A program made the translations under genes and the position numbers. Source: JAKAGE01 sp964416665 (GTDB lineage: Bacteria > Patescibacteriota > Minisyncoccia > UBA6257 > 2-01-FULL-56-20). Taken from it: 18,243 nucleotides of DNA. Shown here one piece after another: positions 11,764 through 18,243 of the stretch. Every line of letters begins with the position of its first letter. Position 1 is the stretch's first letter. Location of the stretch: positions 1-18,243 of the forward strand of contig CAYQFA010000019.1 in the NCBI GenBank assembly GCA_964416665.1, given 5' to 3'. The notes below the pieces were generated by a model, which searched no databases, was not told the origin of the DNA, and saw only the letters and a program-made list of their open reading frames with translations.

Positions 11764-13044
11764 ATGAAAAGATCACTCGTCATCTCGGGAACGCTGTTTT
11801 TTGCCGTATTCATCGCCGTCGCGATCGCGCAAGATCTTCTTGTCGCCCGCGCGGCAACTGCGACCGCGGGAGCGACGGGAACCGCAACGGCAAGCAGCTC
11901 ATTGCAAGCACAGATCGATACCAATAACCAGCAGATCGCAAACCTTAACCAGCAAATCGCAACCTACCAAGCGGAACTCCAACAGGTCGGCGCCAATAAA
12001 AAGACCCTTCAAGCGGCCATTAATTCGCTCGATCTGCAACGGAGCAAAGTAGAAACGCAGGTCGCCGTCACCCAGCGCCAGATCACCACCACTCAGTTGC
12101 AGATCCAACAACTGGGAGGAGAGATCGTGGACACAAAACAGACCATCGCGACGGACCAGGTGGCGCTCGGAGCCTATCTTCGAAGCCTTCAGAAGACCGA
12201 GAATAAGCCGCTGATCGTGGAATTGCTCTCCTCCGGCAGCCTCACCCAGGCATGGGCCAATATCAACGCGACGCTGCAGATGCAGGAAGCCGTCCAAAAC
12301 GCGATGGTTGCACTCCAGACGCAGGAAGGAGACCTCGCCAGCTCACAGACCGCCTCGCAGCAAAAACAGCAATCGCTCTCGGCGCAGCAGCAATCGCTCT
12401 CGGCGCAGCAGCAATCGCTCGTTGCGACGGAACAATCCAAAAGCCAACTGCTGACCGAAACCAAATCCCAAGAAGCGACCTACGAGAAGTTGCTCGCCGC
12501 AGCACAGGCCGAACTTGCAAGCTTTTCGGCGTTCGCCCAGAATGCCGGCGGCTCCAAACTGCTCGCCGGCCAGACCGATTGCGACGCATGGGGCTGTTAT
12601 TACAACCAGCGCGATGCAATGTGGGGCAATCTTGCGCTCGATGGCACGGACTACAAACTGGCGAGCGACGGCTGCCTCGTCACGTCAATGGCAATGGTGA
12701 TGACACACTATGGCTATAAGGATGTGACGCCGGTCACCATCAACTCCGACCCGAACAACTTCGCGGCGTACTATCCGGCGTATCTTCTGACCACGATCAA
12801 TGTCGACGGCGTGAGCGCAACGCGCAAGAGCGAACGCATCGACGCGACGCTCGCCACCGGCAATCCGGTGATCGTCGGTCTCAACGCCTACGGCGGCACG
12901 CACTATGTGGTCCTGGTGAGCGGAAGCAAGGGAAATTATCTCATGCGCGACCCCTATATCGCGAACGGCAAAGATATCAGCTTCTCCGCAAACTATTCAA
13001 TGAAGGAAATATTCAGTACGGCAAGGGTCGTGATCAGCGGTTGA
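11764..13044 (+). CDS. Secreted coiled-coil protein with C39-like (PF13529-type) cysteine peptidase domain
   Basis: The 426 residues have three parts. A signal peptide comes first (SLVISGTLFFAVFIAVAIA, probable cut near ARA-AT). A Gln-rich coiled coil follows, at about 46-260, like the N-terminal regions of CwlO/PcsB/EnvC-type cell-wall proteins (SSLQAQIDTNNQQIANLNQQ). The C-terminal domain is a papain-fold C39_2-type peptidase: Gln282 in YYNQRDAMWG, Cys304 in SDGCLVTSMAMV, His380 in GGTHYVVLVSG and Asp396 in LMRDPYI. Family members cut peptides or peptidoglycan cross-links outside the cell; the substrate here is unknown. QSLSAQQ is repeated near residues 203-216. GTG 11731 is an alternative leaderless start. 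Its 3' end overlaps the convergent GAF gene by 11 nt. Confidence 0.85.
   Translation: MKRSLVISGTLFFAVFIAVAIAQDLLVARAATATAGATGTATASSSLQAQIDTNNQQIANLNQQIATYQAELQQVGANKKTLQAAINSLDLQRSKVETQVAVTQRQITTTQLQIQQLGGEIVDTKQTIATDQVALGAYLRSLQKTENKPLIVELLSSGSLTQAWANINATLQMQEAVQNAMVALQTQEGDLASSQTASQQKQQSLSAQQQSLSAQQQSLVATEQSKSQLLTETKSQEATYEKLLAAAQAELASFSAFAQNAGGSKLLAGQTDCDAWGCYYNQRDAMWGNLALDGTDYKLASDGCLVTSMAMVMTHYGYKDVTPVTINSDPNNFAAYYPAYLLTTINVDGVSATRKSERIDATLATGNPVIVGLNAYGGTHYVVLVSGSKGNYLMRDPYIANGKDISFSANYSMKEIFSTARVVISG
12370..12426 (+). repeat. In-frame 21-bp tandem repeat in the coiled coil
   Basis: A 21-bp unit encoding QSLSAQQ occurs at 12370-12390 and 12391-12411 without a mismatch, with a partial third copy (CAATCGCTCGTTGCG) after it. 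Seven residues is one heptad, so copy changes would lengthen the coil by whole turns without breaking register. Confidence 0.85.
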
Positions 13045-13525
13045 TCGCGTTAAGCTCGGTCCCCGCCCACGCGGCAAGTCCCATCAGAACCTCTTCATCG
13101 TCTTTTGAAAATATTCTCGGCTTGGTATCTTTGATGCAAAGGACCCCGACCGGTTCACCATCAATGCTCATGATCGGCACACCGGCATAGAAGCGTATGA
13201 ACGGCTTTCCGACCACCATCGGATTATCGAAAAATCTTTCGTCCTTTTTTGTGTCGGGGACGACGAGAACGTCTACGGCAGAAAGTGCATGGCCGCAAAA
13301 AGAGATCGCACGATCCCCTTCGCGATCCGAAAGACCTTGGCACGACTTGAACCACTCCCGCGTTTCGTCAACCAGGGTCAAGGTCGAAATGGGAACGTGA
13401 AAAACAATGCATGCGATCCGCGTTATGCGGTCAAAGCGTTCCTCCGGTGCCGTGTCAAGAAGTCCCAGCGAGTGCAAGGCATCGAGGCGGTCCTTTTCGT
13501 TCTTGGGAATTGGCGCTTGTTGCAT
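13034..13525 (-). CDS. GAF-domain protein
   Basis: The 163-residue protein opens with IPKNEKDRLDALHSLGLLDT and EERFDRITRIACIVFHVPIS, the common lead-in of stand-alone GAF sensors. TLTLVDETREWFKSCQGL, FYAGVPIMSIDGEPVGVLCI and FSKDDEEVLMGLAAWA follow. GAF domains bind small ligands or act as dimerisation sensors; in longer homologues this segment precedes histidine kinase or GGDEF output, which is missing here. It is probably a cytoplasmic single-domain sensor or partner protein. ATG 13525 fits the family start. No Shine-Dalgarno sequence is seen, and the upstream TATAGG is a poor -10. Its stop codon lies inside the end of the convergent peptidase gene, so no terminator separates them. Confidence 0.9.
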   Translation of the reverse strand: MQQAPIPKNEKDRLDALHSLGLLDTAPEERFDRITRIACIVFHVPISTLTLVDETREWFKSCQGLSDREGDRAISFCGHALSAVDVLVVPDTKKDERFFDNPMVVGKPFIRFYAGVPIMSIDGEPVGVLCIKDTKPRIFSKDDEEVLMGLAAWAGTELNAINR

Positions 13526-13613
13526 GGTAGTACCTATACCGCGTTATAAGAATTGTATCGTCGTGCAGGACGCTGGTCAATCTGGATAAAGGCCGGGAAT
13601 AAACGAGGTATCC

Positions 13614-13644
13614 ATAAAAAAAGGAGGCACCTTGAAAAGTGCCT
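13614..13644 (-). terminator. Terminator of the zinc-ribbon gene
   Basis: The plus-strand arms AGGCAC (13625-13630) and GTGCCT (13639-13644) are preceded by an A-run at 13615-13622, which is a T-tract on the minus strand. Confidence 0.8.
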
Positions 13645-13686
13645 GCCCTTGAAATGGAACACGGAAACAAAGAGCGGAGGAGGGGG

Positions 13687-14340
13687 TCAAAGGTCGGTGA
13701 CGGGCAATTTGACCCTGACCCAGCCTTTTCGAATGAAAATTTCCTGCCGAATGGGCTTGCCGGCCTTCCGACATTTTTCCTGGCCGGCATCGCGTTTCTT
13801 TCTCCTGCGGGCGAGATGCCTTGCCGCTTCGGGTTCTGAAGAAAGCACCTCGAGAAATCGCTTGTGATCCCACGACTCCCGGGCACGACAGCAGGGACAA
13901 CGCCAATAACGAGCTCCGATTCCCCTGCCATAGACGATGTTCATCCCCACATTGCAGCTCTCGCAAATCGGACGGGTGCGCACACGGCACCGGGCTATCC
14001 GGGCCTCAAGGATCATGTGCTTGGTGAAGTTCTTGGTGCGGCGCAGGGAAAGGACATATCTCCTTTTTCCCGCCTGTTCAATGATTATCCACCCGCGGTC
14101 GTTCTCGCGAGCGCGCTGCAAAGCGGGCAACCATGTGGTCCACGCAACGACCCCAAGATCGTCCTTATCGAAGGCGAGCCCGAGTTCGGCGTCTTTTCGC
14201 GGACGAGGCGGTATCGCATACTCATCCTTGGTACGCTCGTGGAAACGCTGAAGCCCGTACACCGGATAAAAACCTCTCGGCGCAAGGACGTCGATCATCT
14301 CTTGGATGTTTTGCCTGACTGGCAGTACCTTTGGCGGCAT
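13687..14340 (-). CDS. Hypothetical protein with four-cysteine zinc ribbon and basic C-terminus
   Basis: The protein has 217 residues. The first 115 include a Trp-rich segment (VVAWTTWLPALQRAR) and RGWIIIEQAGKRRYVLSLRR, and are not recognised. A zinc ribbon follows: CESC at 126-129 and CPCC at 148-151, with GMNIVYGRGIGARYWRCP in between, as in topoisomerase and nuclease-linked ribbons. The C-terminus is strongly basic (RHLARRRKKRDAGQEKCRKA), pointing to nucleic-acid binding. ATG 14340 is well supported by GAGGAGG 6 nt upstream. The gene is single, with its own terminator, and is divergent from the serpin gene with interlocked promoters. Its function is unknown; an RNA- or DNA-binding role is inferred. 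Confidence 0.72.
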   Translation of the reverse strand: MPPKVLPVRQNIQEMIDVLAPRGFYPVYGLQRFHERTKDEYAIPPRPRKDAELGLAFDKDDLGVVAWTTWLPALQRARENDRGWIIIEQAGKRRYVLSLRRTKNFTKHMILEARIARCRVRTRPICESCNVGMNIVYGRGIGARYWRCPCCRARESWDHKRFLEVLSSEPEAARHLARRRKKRDAGQEKCRKAGKPIRQEIFIRKGWVRVKLPVTDL

Positions 14341-14386
14341 AACCCGCCTCCTCTCCAGCCCCCTCTAAAAATCCTGAGAGCTACCT

Positions 14387-14417
14387 ATTATATACTCCAC
14401 AAACGGAACAATGACAA
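14387..14417 (-). promoter_or_regulatory. Promoter of the zinc-ribbon gene
   Basis: On the minus strand TTGTCA (14412-14417) is followed after 17 nt by TATATA (14389-14394), or after 19 nt by TATAAT (14387-14392). The leader is about 45 nt and ends in a strong Shine-Dalgarno sequence. Confidence 0.55.
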
Positions 14418-14425
14418 ATCATTAA

Positions 14426-14434
14426 TGTTATAAT
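14426..14434 (+). promoter_or_regulatory. Extended -10 leaderless promoter of the serpin operon
   Basis: TGTTATAAT is a consensus extended -10 (hexamer 14429-14434) ending 6 nt before ATG 14441. The -35 zone overlaps that of the divergent zinc-ribbon promoter. Confidence 0.65.
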
Positions 14435-14440
14435 TTCTCT

Positions 14441-15748
14441 ATGAATAGAAAAGGCTTCGCGGGAATAGCAATCGCGTTGGTGGTAGTGATCGTCCTGCTC
14501 ATTGTAGGCGGAGTTTGGTATTACTACGGGGCACGCCCTCTCCAAAATTATTTAAGCAATCCGCCAGCCCCAACTTCGACGATCCCAACCAGTTCATCCC
14601 AAGCAAGCAGTACCTCGGTCGCGAACAACCAATTTGCCATCGATCTTTATTCAAGATATGCGAACGAAAAGGGCGCGAACGAGAATGTTTTCTTCTCCCC
14701 TTTCAGCATCTCCTCGGCAATGGCCATGGTATATGAAGGAGCCAAGGGACAGACGGCGCAGGAAATCGGGAACGTCTTTCACTTCCCCGCGGACATCGCG
14801 ACGCTAAGAAGCGGCTATCAAAATGCATTCGAAAGCATCAACAACAACTCAAGCTCGTACACCTTGAGCACCGCCAACGCGCTGTGGGTCCAAAATGATT
14901 ATCAGCTTTTGCCGAGTTACACGAACGCAGTGCAAACCTACTATGGCGGGAGTATCACGAATTTAGATTTTGCGAACGACCCATCGGTCGCCGCAAGCAC
15001 CATCAATCAATGGGTCGCCAGCAGGACCGCAAATAAGATCCAGAATATCCTGTCGCCGAGCGATGTAACCCCTGCCACCCGACTGATCCTGACGAACGCC
15101 ATTTATTTTAAAGGCGCCTGGAGCGCTCCCTTCGAGGAGGCGGCAACGCAAAACAAAGATTTCACCACGGGCAGCGACACGATATCGCAGGTGCCGATCA
15201 TGGAGCAAACGACGAATTTTGCGTATGCGGACGTCGGCGGCGCCCAAATACTGCAACTCCCCTATGAAGGCGACGACGTTTCGATGTTCATCCTATTACC
15301 GAAAAACAACGACCTGCCGACTTTTGAGAAGAATTTGCGCTATCAGAATATAAGCGACTGGGAAGGAGCGCTGCAAGACCAGCTCGTAGATGTTTCCATG
15401 CCGAAATTCAAGATCGAAACGCAGGAGCAAATGTCATCCGACCTGGAAGCGATGGGAATGCCGACCGCCTTTTCGCCGACCGCCGCAGATCTTTCAGGGA
15501 TGGCGGCAATAGCAAATCCGTCACAGAATCTCTACATCAGCGCCGTGATCCATAAGGCGTTCATTGATACCGATGAGAACGGCACCGAAGCCGCCGCGGC
15601 GACCGCAATCGTGATCGCACGCGCCACAGCCGTGTCGTCGTCACGACCGACACCGGTGATATTCAACGCGAATCACCCTTTCATGTTCTTCATCCAGGAA
15701 AATAAAACCGGGAATATCCTCTTTGTTGGCAGGGTCGTCAACCCCTAA
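14441..15748 (+). CDS. Membrane-anchored serpin (serine protease inhibitor family I4)
   Basis: The 435-residue protein starts with a signal anchor (GFAGIAIALVVVIVLLIVGG) and a Pro/Ser/Thr linker to about residue 62. A full serpin domain then starts at FAIDLYSRYANEKGANENVF. Recognisable pieces are FFSPFSISSAMAMVYEGAKG, LILTNAIYFKGAWSAPFEE, VDVSMPKFKIET, the hinge GTEAAAATA (381-389) and the end HPFMFFIQENKTGNILFVGR. The hinge has Gly at P15, Thr at P14 and four Ala, as in inhibitory serpins that trap a protease by loop insertion. By hinge counting P1 is Ala395, next to Arg394; the loop is several residues longer than in alpha-1-antitrypsin, so P1 is uncertain. It probably guards the cell surface against host or environmental proteases. 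The start is leaderless. Confidence 0.93.
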   Translation: MNRKGFAGIAIALVVVIVLLIVGGVWYYYGARPLQNYLSNPPAPTSTIPTSSSQASSTSVANNQFAIDLYSRYANEKGANENVFFSPFSISSAMAMVYEGAKGQTAQEIGNVFHFPADIATLRSGYQNAFESINNNSSSYTLSTANALWVQNDYQLLPSYTNAVQTYYGGSITNLDFANDPSVAASTINQWVASRTANKIQNILSPSDVTPATRLILTNAIYFKGAWSAPFEEAATQNKDFTTGSDTISQVPIMEQTTNFAYADVGGAQILQLPYEGDDVSMFILLPKNNDLPTFEKNLRYQNISDWEGALQDQLVDVSMPKFKIETQEQMSSDLEAMGMPTAFSPTAADLSGMAAIANPSQNLYISAVIHKAFIDTDENGTEAAAATAIVIARATAVSSSRPTPVIFNANHPFMFFIQENKTGNILFVGRVVNP

Positions 15749-15755
15749 CATAACC

Positions 15756-17417
15756 ATGATGATGTTGAAAAAGACCGGCCACCGGCAAGAGCGCATCCTA
15801 CTGGCACTCTTCCTCGCGCTGATCTTTCTTTTTTGCTTCAACCAGATCAACAGCGCGGATAGCTTCTACCATCTAAGGACCGGCCAGCTCATCTGGCAAA
15901 CCGGACAGATCCCCCATAGCGACGTTTTTTCATACACCGCAGCGGGAGCGCAATGGATCCCGCATGAATGGCTCGCGGAACTCGTGTTCTTCGCAGTGCA
16001 GAGCGCATCCGGTTTTTGGGGACTGGAGGCTTTCATCGCCGCCCTCGCAACGATCACGTTCTATTTCCTCTTTCTCCTTGCGCGGCGGAAAGGAGCTGAC
16101 TTTTTTCTCTCACTGCTCATCCTCTTTGTGATCGGTGCGGGAAGTTTTCAGTTTTGGGTCCCCAGACCACAATCATTCGTTTTCCTTTTTTGCGCCGCAC
16201 TTCTTTATCTCCTTGAACGGTATCGGAACGATCCGAAGAAAAAATATCTTTTGTGGTCAGCCCTTATAATTTGGGTTTGGGCCAATATGAATGCGAGCGT
16301 GGCGCTCGGGATCCTTATTGTCGCCTTATTTTTAGGAGGGATTGCCGCGCAGGAAAAGAAATGGTCACCGACCGTAAGGAACCTCACGTGGGCGCTGCTT
16401 GGCGCGATAGGGCTCTCTTTTATAAACCCGAGCACCTATAAAATATTTACTTACGGGATAACGATCCTTCCGGCGATACATATATTCAAGGTGTACGAAT
16501 GGCAACCAATCCTCGCATATTGGTCGGGTACGGATACCAAGCTTTTCGTCGGCGAGATCATCGCTGCGGCGGCATTTTTAATATGGCAACTCGGCGCAAA
16601 AGGGAAAAACCGGGACCTCGCATGGCTGGTCCTCATCATAGGAGTCTCGATCATGCCGTTCGTCGCATCGCGCTACCTTGCCTATTGGGCGATCTTTGTC
16701 GCCGCGCCGCTTGCGTGGACGCTTTCTGACGCATTGAAAAATGTCCTTGCAAAATTCTCTCCAAAAATATTTTTCACCATATTGATCGTCGCATGCGTCG
16801 GACTTTTGATATTCCGCCTCAACACCCTGCCGAGCACGTACGTCGATCCATCCATCCTGCCCGTCCACGCCGCTGATTTTTTGGCCGATAACGACGCGCA
16901 AGGAAATACCTTCAATGTCTATAGCCAGGGCGGATACCTTTTGTGGCGATTATGGCCGGAGGTAAAGATCTCGATGGACGGACGATCGGAGGTGTACCTC
17001 GGTCGGCCAACCGACGAATATTACGCCATCTTAAAAGATAACGCCGATGCGGACGCTCTCATCAACCAGAAATATAATATCCAATATTTTGTCCTTCCGT
17101 ACGACCCGACGTTCTTGACCAGCGTGCAACCACTTCTTGTTTCTCTCGATAAAAGCGGTTGGCAGATGGTCTGGTGGGACGACGGCGCCATTATCCTTGC
17201 GCGAAACGACACACAGAACCAAGGCCTTATAGAAAAATATGCCCTCCATTACGTCGGGCCTTTTATCAACCCGACGACCATCAAAGGAACCGCCGTTCGC
17301 CCCGCGGCGGCCGAGATACAATCGCTTATGGATCGGGCTCCCGGCTCTGCCGCAATAGAGAACTACGCAAAAGCTTTCCTGGCAAGTCATGGAGGATCAA
17401 CTGACCCGACCCCGTAA
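15756..17417 (+). CDS. Large polytopic membrane protein, glycosyltransferase-C-like
   Basis: The 554-residue product has about ten membrane helices in its first 360 residues. The first extracytoplasmic loop reads SADSFYHLRTGQLIWQTGQI, then SYTAAGAQWIPHEWLAELVF. An acidic residue at this site (Asp35) is the usual place of the catalytic Asp in GT-C enzymes using polyprenyl-phosphate sugars. The C-terminal soluble part has VYSQGGYLLWRLWPEVKISM, DGRSEVYLG and a final WDDGAIILARN. I recall similar unnamed membrane proteins in many bacteria; substrate and activity are unproven. Three tandem ATGs at 15756, 15759 and 15762 could start it. The first lies 8 nt after the serpin stop codon with no Shine-Dalgarno sequence, so it is probably co-transcribed and coupled. 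Confidence 0.75.
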   Translation: MMMLKKTGHRQERILLALFLALIFLFCFNQINSADSFYHLRTGQLIWQTGQIPHSDVFSYTAAGAQWIPHEWLAELVFFAVQSASGFWGLEAFIAALATITFYFLFLLARRKGADFFLSLLILFVIGAGSFQFWVPRPQSFVFLFCAALLYLLERYRNDPKKKYLLWSALIIWVWANMNASVALGILIVALFLGGIAAQEKKWSPTVRNLTWALLGAIGLSFINPSTYKIFTYGITILPAIHIFKVYEWQPILAYWSGTDTKLFVGEIIAAAAFLIWQLGAKGKNRDLAWLVLIIGVSIMPFVASRYLAYWAIFVAAPLAWTLSDALKNVLAKFSPKIFFTILIVACVGLLIFRLNTLPSTYVDPSILPVHAADFLADNDAQGNTFNVYSQGGYLLWRLWPEVKISMDGRSEVYLGRPTDEYYAILKDNADADALINQKYNIQYFVLPYDPTFLTSVQPLLVSLDKSGWQMVWWDDGAIILARNDTQNQGLIEKYALHYVGPFINPTTIKGTAVRPAAAEIQSLMDRAPGSAAIENYAKAFLASHGGSTDPTP

Positions 17418-17431
17418 TTCGAACACGCACG

Positions 17432-18243
17432 ATGCCGATCACCGAAGAACAATTCAAAAAGGTTTACAACGAATCGATCGCCGACCCGGAAGGATTTTGG
17501 TCTAAAGTCGCCGACGAGGAACTCATATGGTTCAAGAAATGGCGCACGGTTTTTCAGTGGGATTATCCGAACTACCAATGGTTCGTCGGCGGCGAGCTCA
17601 ATATAACGTACAACTGTCTCGACCGGCATATCAAAGCCGGACGCGGCGATGCGATCGCACTTATTTATAGGAACGAAACGGATGAGAGGATCGGTGTCAG
17701 CTATAAAGACCTGCTCGCGCGGGTCAATAGATTCGCGAATGGATTGAAAAGTCTCGGCGTAAAGAAAGGCGACAAAGTGGTGCTCTATATGCCGCTCGCC
17801 ATAGAGCAAGCGGTGGCGATGCTCGCATGCGCGCGGATCGGCGCGGTGCACAGCGTCGTGTTCGCCGGCTTCAGCGCCAACGCCCTGCGTGAAAGGATCG
17901 AAGACTGCCACGCCAAAGTGGTCATCACGGCCACGTGGACGTTGCGACGCGGGGAGAAAAAGGTATTGTTGCCGACCGTGGAAGAAGCGGTCGCACCATT
18001 AAGCTTCGTGGGACACGTTATCGTTCTCCACCGCAACGGCGACGACAAAGAAAAGTTCCCGCCAACGGCAAAAAGGGAAATTGATTTTGATGGTTTGGCG
18101 GAGGGCCAGAGCGATGTCTGCGAACCGGAAAAAATGGACAGCGAAGACGTGCTGTTCGTCCTGTATACCTCGGGCTCGACCGGTAAACCCAAGGGTATCG
18201 TGCACACGTGCGGCGGCTACAGCATCTACTCGCACTACACCAC
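17432..18243 (+). CDS. acs: Acetyl-CoA synthetase, N-terminal part (runs off the window)
   Basis: The first 270 residues of an AMP-forming acyl-CoA synthetase are visible. MPITEEQFKKVYNESIADPE, then WFVGGELNITYNCLDRHI, is the acetyl-CoA synthetase N-domain. CARIGAVHSVVFAGFSANAL and the phosphate-binding loop YTSGSTGKPKGI (245-256) follow. The WFVGG...NCLDRH motif separates Acs from other adenylating enzymes. It would activate acetate to acetyl-CoA via acetyl-AMP. The loop is intact, but the catalytic Lys and the C-domain lie beyond the window. ATG 17432 begins 14 nt after the stop codon of the membrane protein, with no Shine-Dalgarno sequence, so it is probably in the same operon. The functional link to the serpin is unclear. 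Confidence 0.92.
   Translation, partial: MPITEEQFKKVYNESIADPEGFWSKVADEELIWFKKWRTVFQWDYPNYQWFVGGELNITYNCLDRHIKAGRGDAIALIYRNETDERIGVSYKDLLARVNRFANGLKSLGVKKGDKVVLYMPLAIEQAVAMLACARIGAVHSVVFAGFSANALRERIEDCHAKVVITATWTLRRGEKKVLLPTVEEAVAPLSFVGHVIVLHRNGDDKEKFPPTAKREIDFDGLAEGQSDVCEPEKMDSEDVLFVLYTSGSTGKPKGIVHTCGGYSIYSHYT

Noticed and set aside
12252..12719. Long alternative frames (155 aa plus, 118 aa minus) inside the peptidase gene
   Set aside because: They are frame shadows of a GC-rich, repeat-bearing coding region. The main frame carries the peptidase motifs and signal peptide.
1..18243. CRISPR array, tRNA, rRNA, insertion sequence or prophage genes
   Set aside because: No regularly spaced repeats, tRNA-like cloverleaf, rRNA segment, transposase or integrase motif was found on either strand.

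Overview
The window looks like a chromosomal segment of an uncultivated bacterium, most likely of the Patescibacteria (CPR, Parcubacteria-like). This is inferred from a receiver-only regulator, a tandem DUF5666 secreted protein, a coiled-coil C39-type secreted peptidase, many short single genes with little pathway clustering, and -10 boxes sitting directly in front of start codons. A PEP-CTERM protein and an acetyl-CoA synthetase fit that lineage less comfortably, so the assignment is moderate. No rRNA, tRNA, CRISPR array, transposase or integrase was seen.

Layout. 1-1601 (minus): a truncated HlyD/MacA-type adaptor behind an AbrB-type regulator, then a small conserved membrane protein. 1634-3213 (plus): the 3' remnant of an ABC-2 permease, then a purM-like AIR synthase gene with its own terminator. 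3269-3795 (minus): an apparently broken CYTH/nucleoside-diphosphate-kinase gene. 3877-5760: an HD-domain hydrolase, a Nudix hydrolase (minus) and a CxxC protein. The HD and CxxC genes end in near-identical terminator modules. 5770-8164: a degenerate receiver protein, a four-helix membrane protein, a PEP-CTERM protein and a DUF84-type NTPase. 8200-10890: a DUF5666 protein, then an ABC ATPase and permease pair. 10856-11440: a highly structured intergenic region, best read as a minus-strand RNA of about 280 nt, divergent from a 59-aa gene. 11494-14340: a 36-aa lysine-rich ORF, the C39-type peptidase, a GAF protein and a zinc-ribbon protein. 14441-18243 (plus): a membrane-anchored serpin, a large polytopic membrane protein and the start of acetyl-CoA synthetase, probably one operon.

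Expression. Two gene classes stand out. Leaderless-type genes have a -10 box ending 6-8 nt before ATG (AbrB, the 102-aa membrane protein, CYTH, Nudix, the four-helix protein, DUF84, DUF5666, serpin). Genes with a Shine-Dalgarno sequence (purM-like, HD, CxxC, PEP-CTERM, 59-aa, zinc-ribbon) each stand alone with their own terminator, as if they were self-contained cassettes.

Most interesting candidates: the unassigned structured RNA with its shared divergent -35 box, the repeated terminator module and cassette-like genes, the leaderless promoter pattern, the CYTH/NDK junction and the anchored serpin. All calls come from reading the sequence; no searches or folding programs were run.
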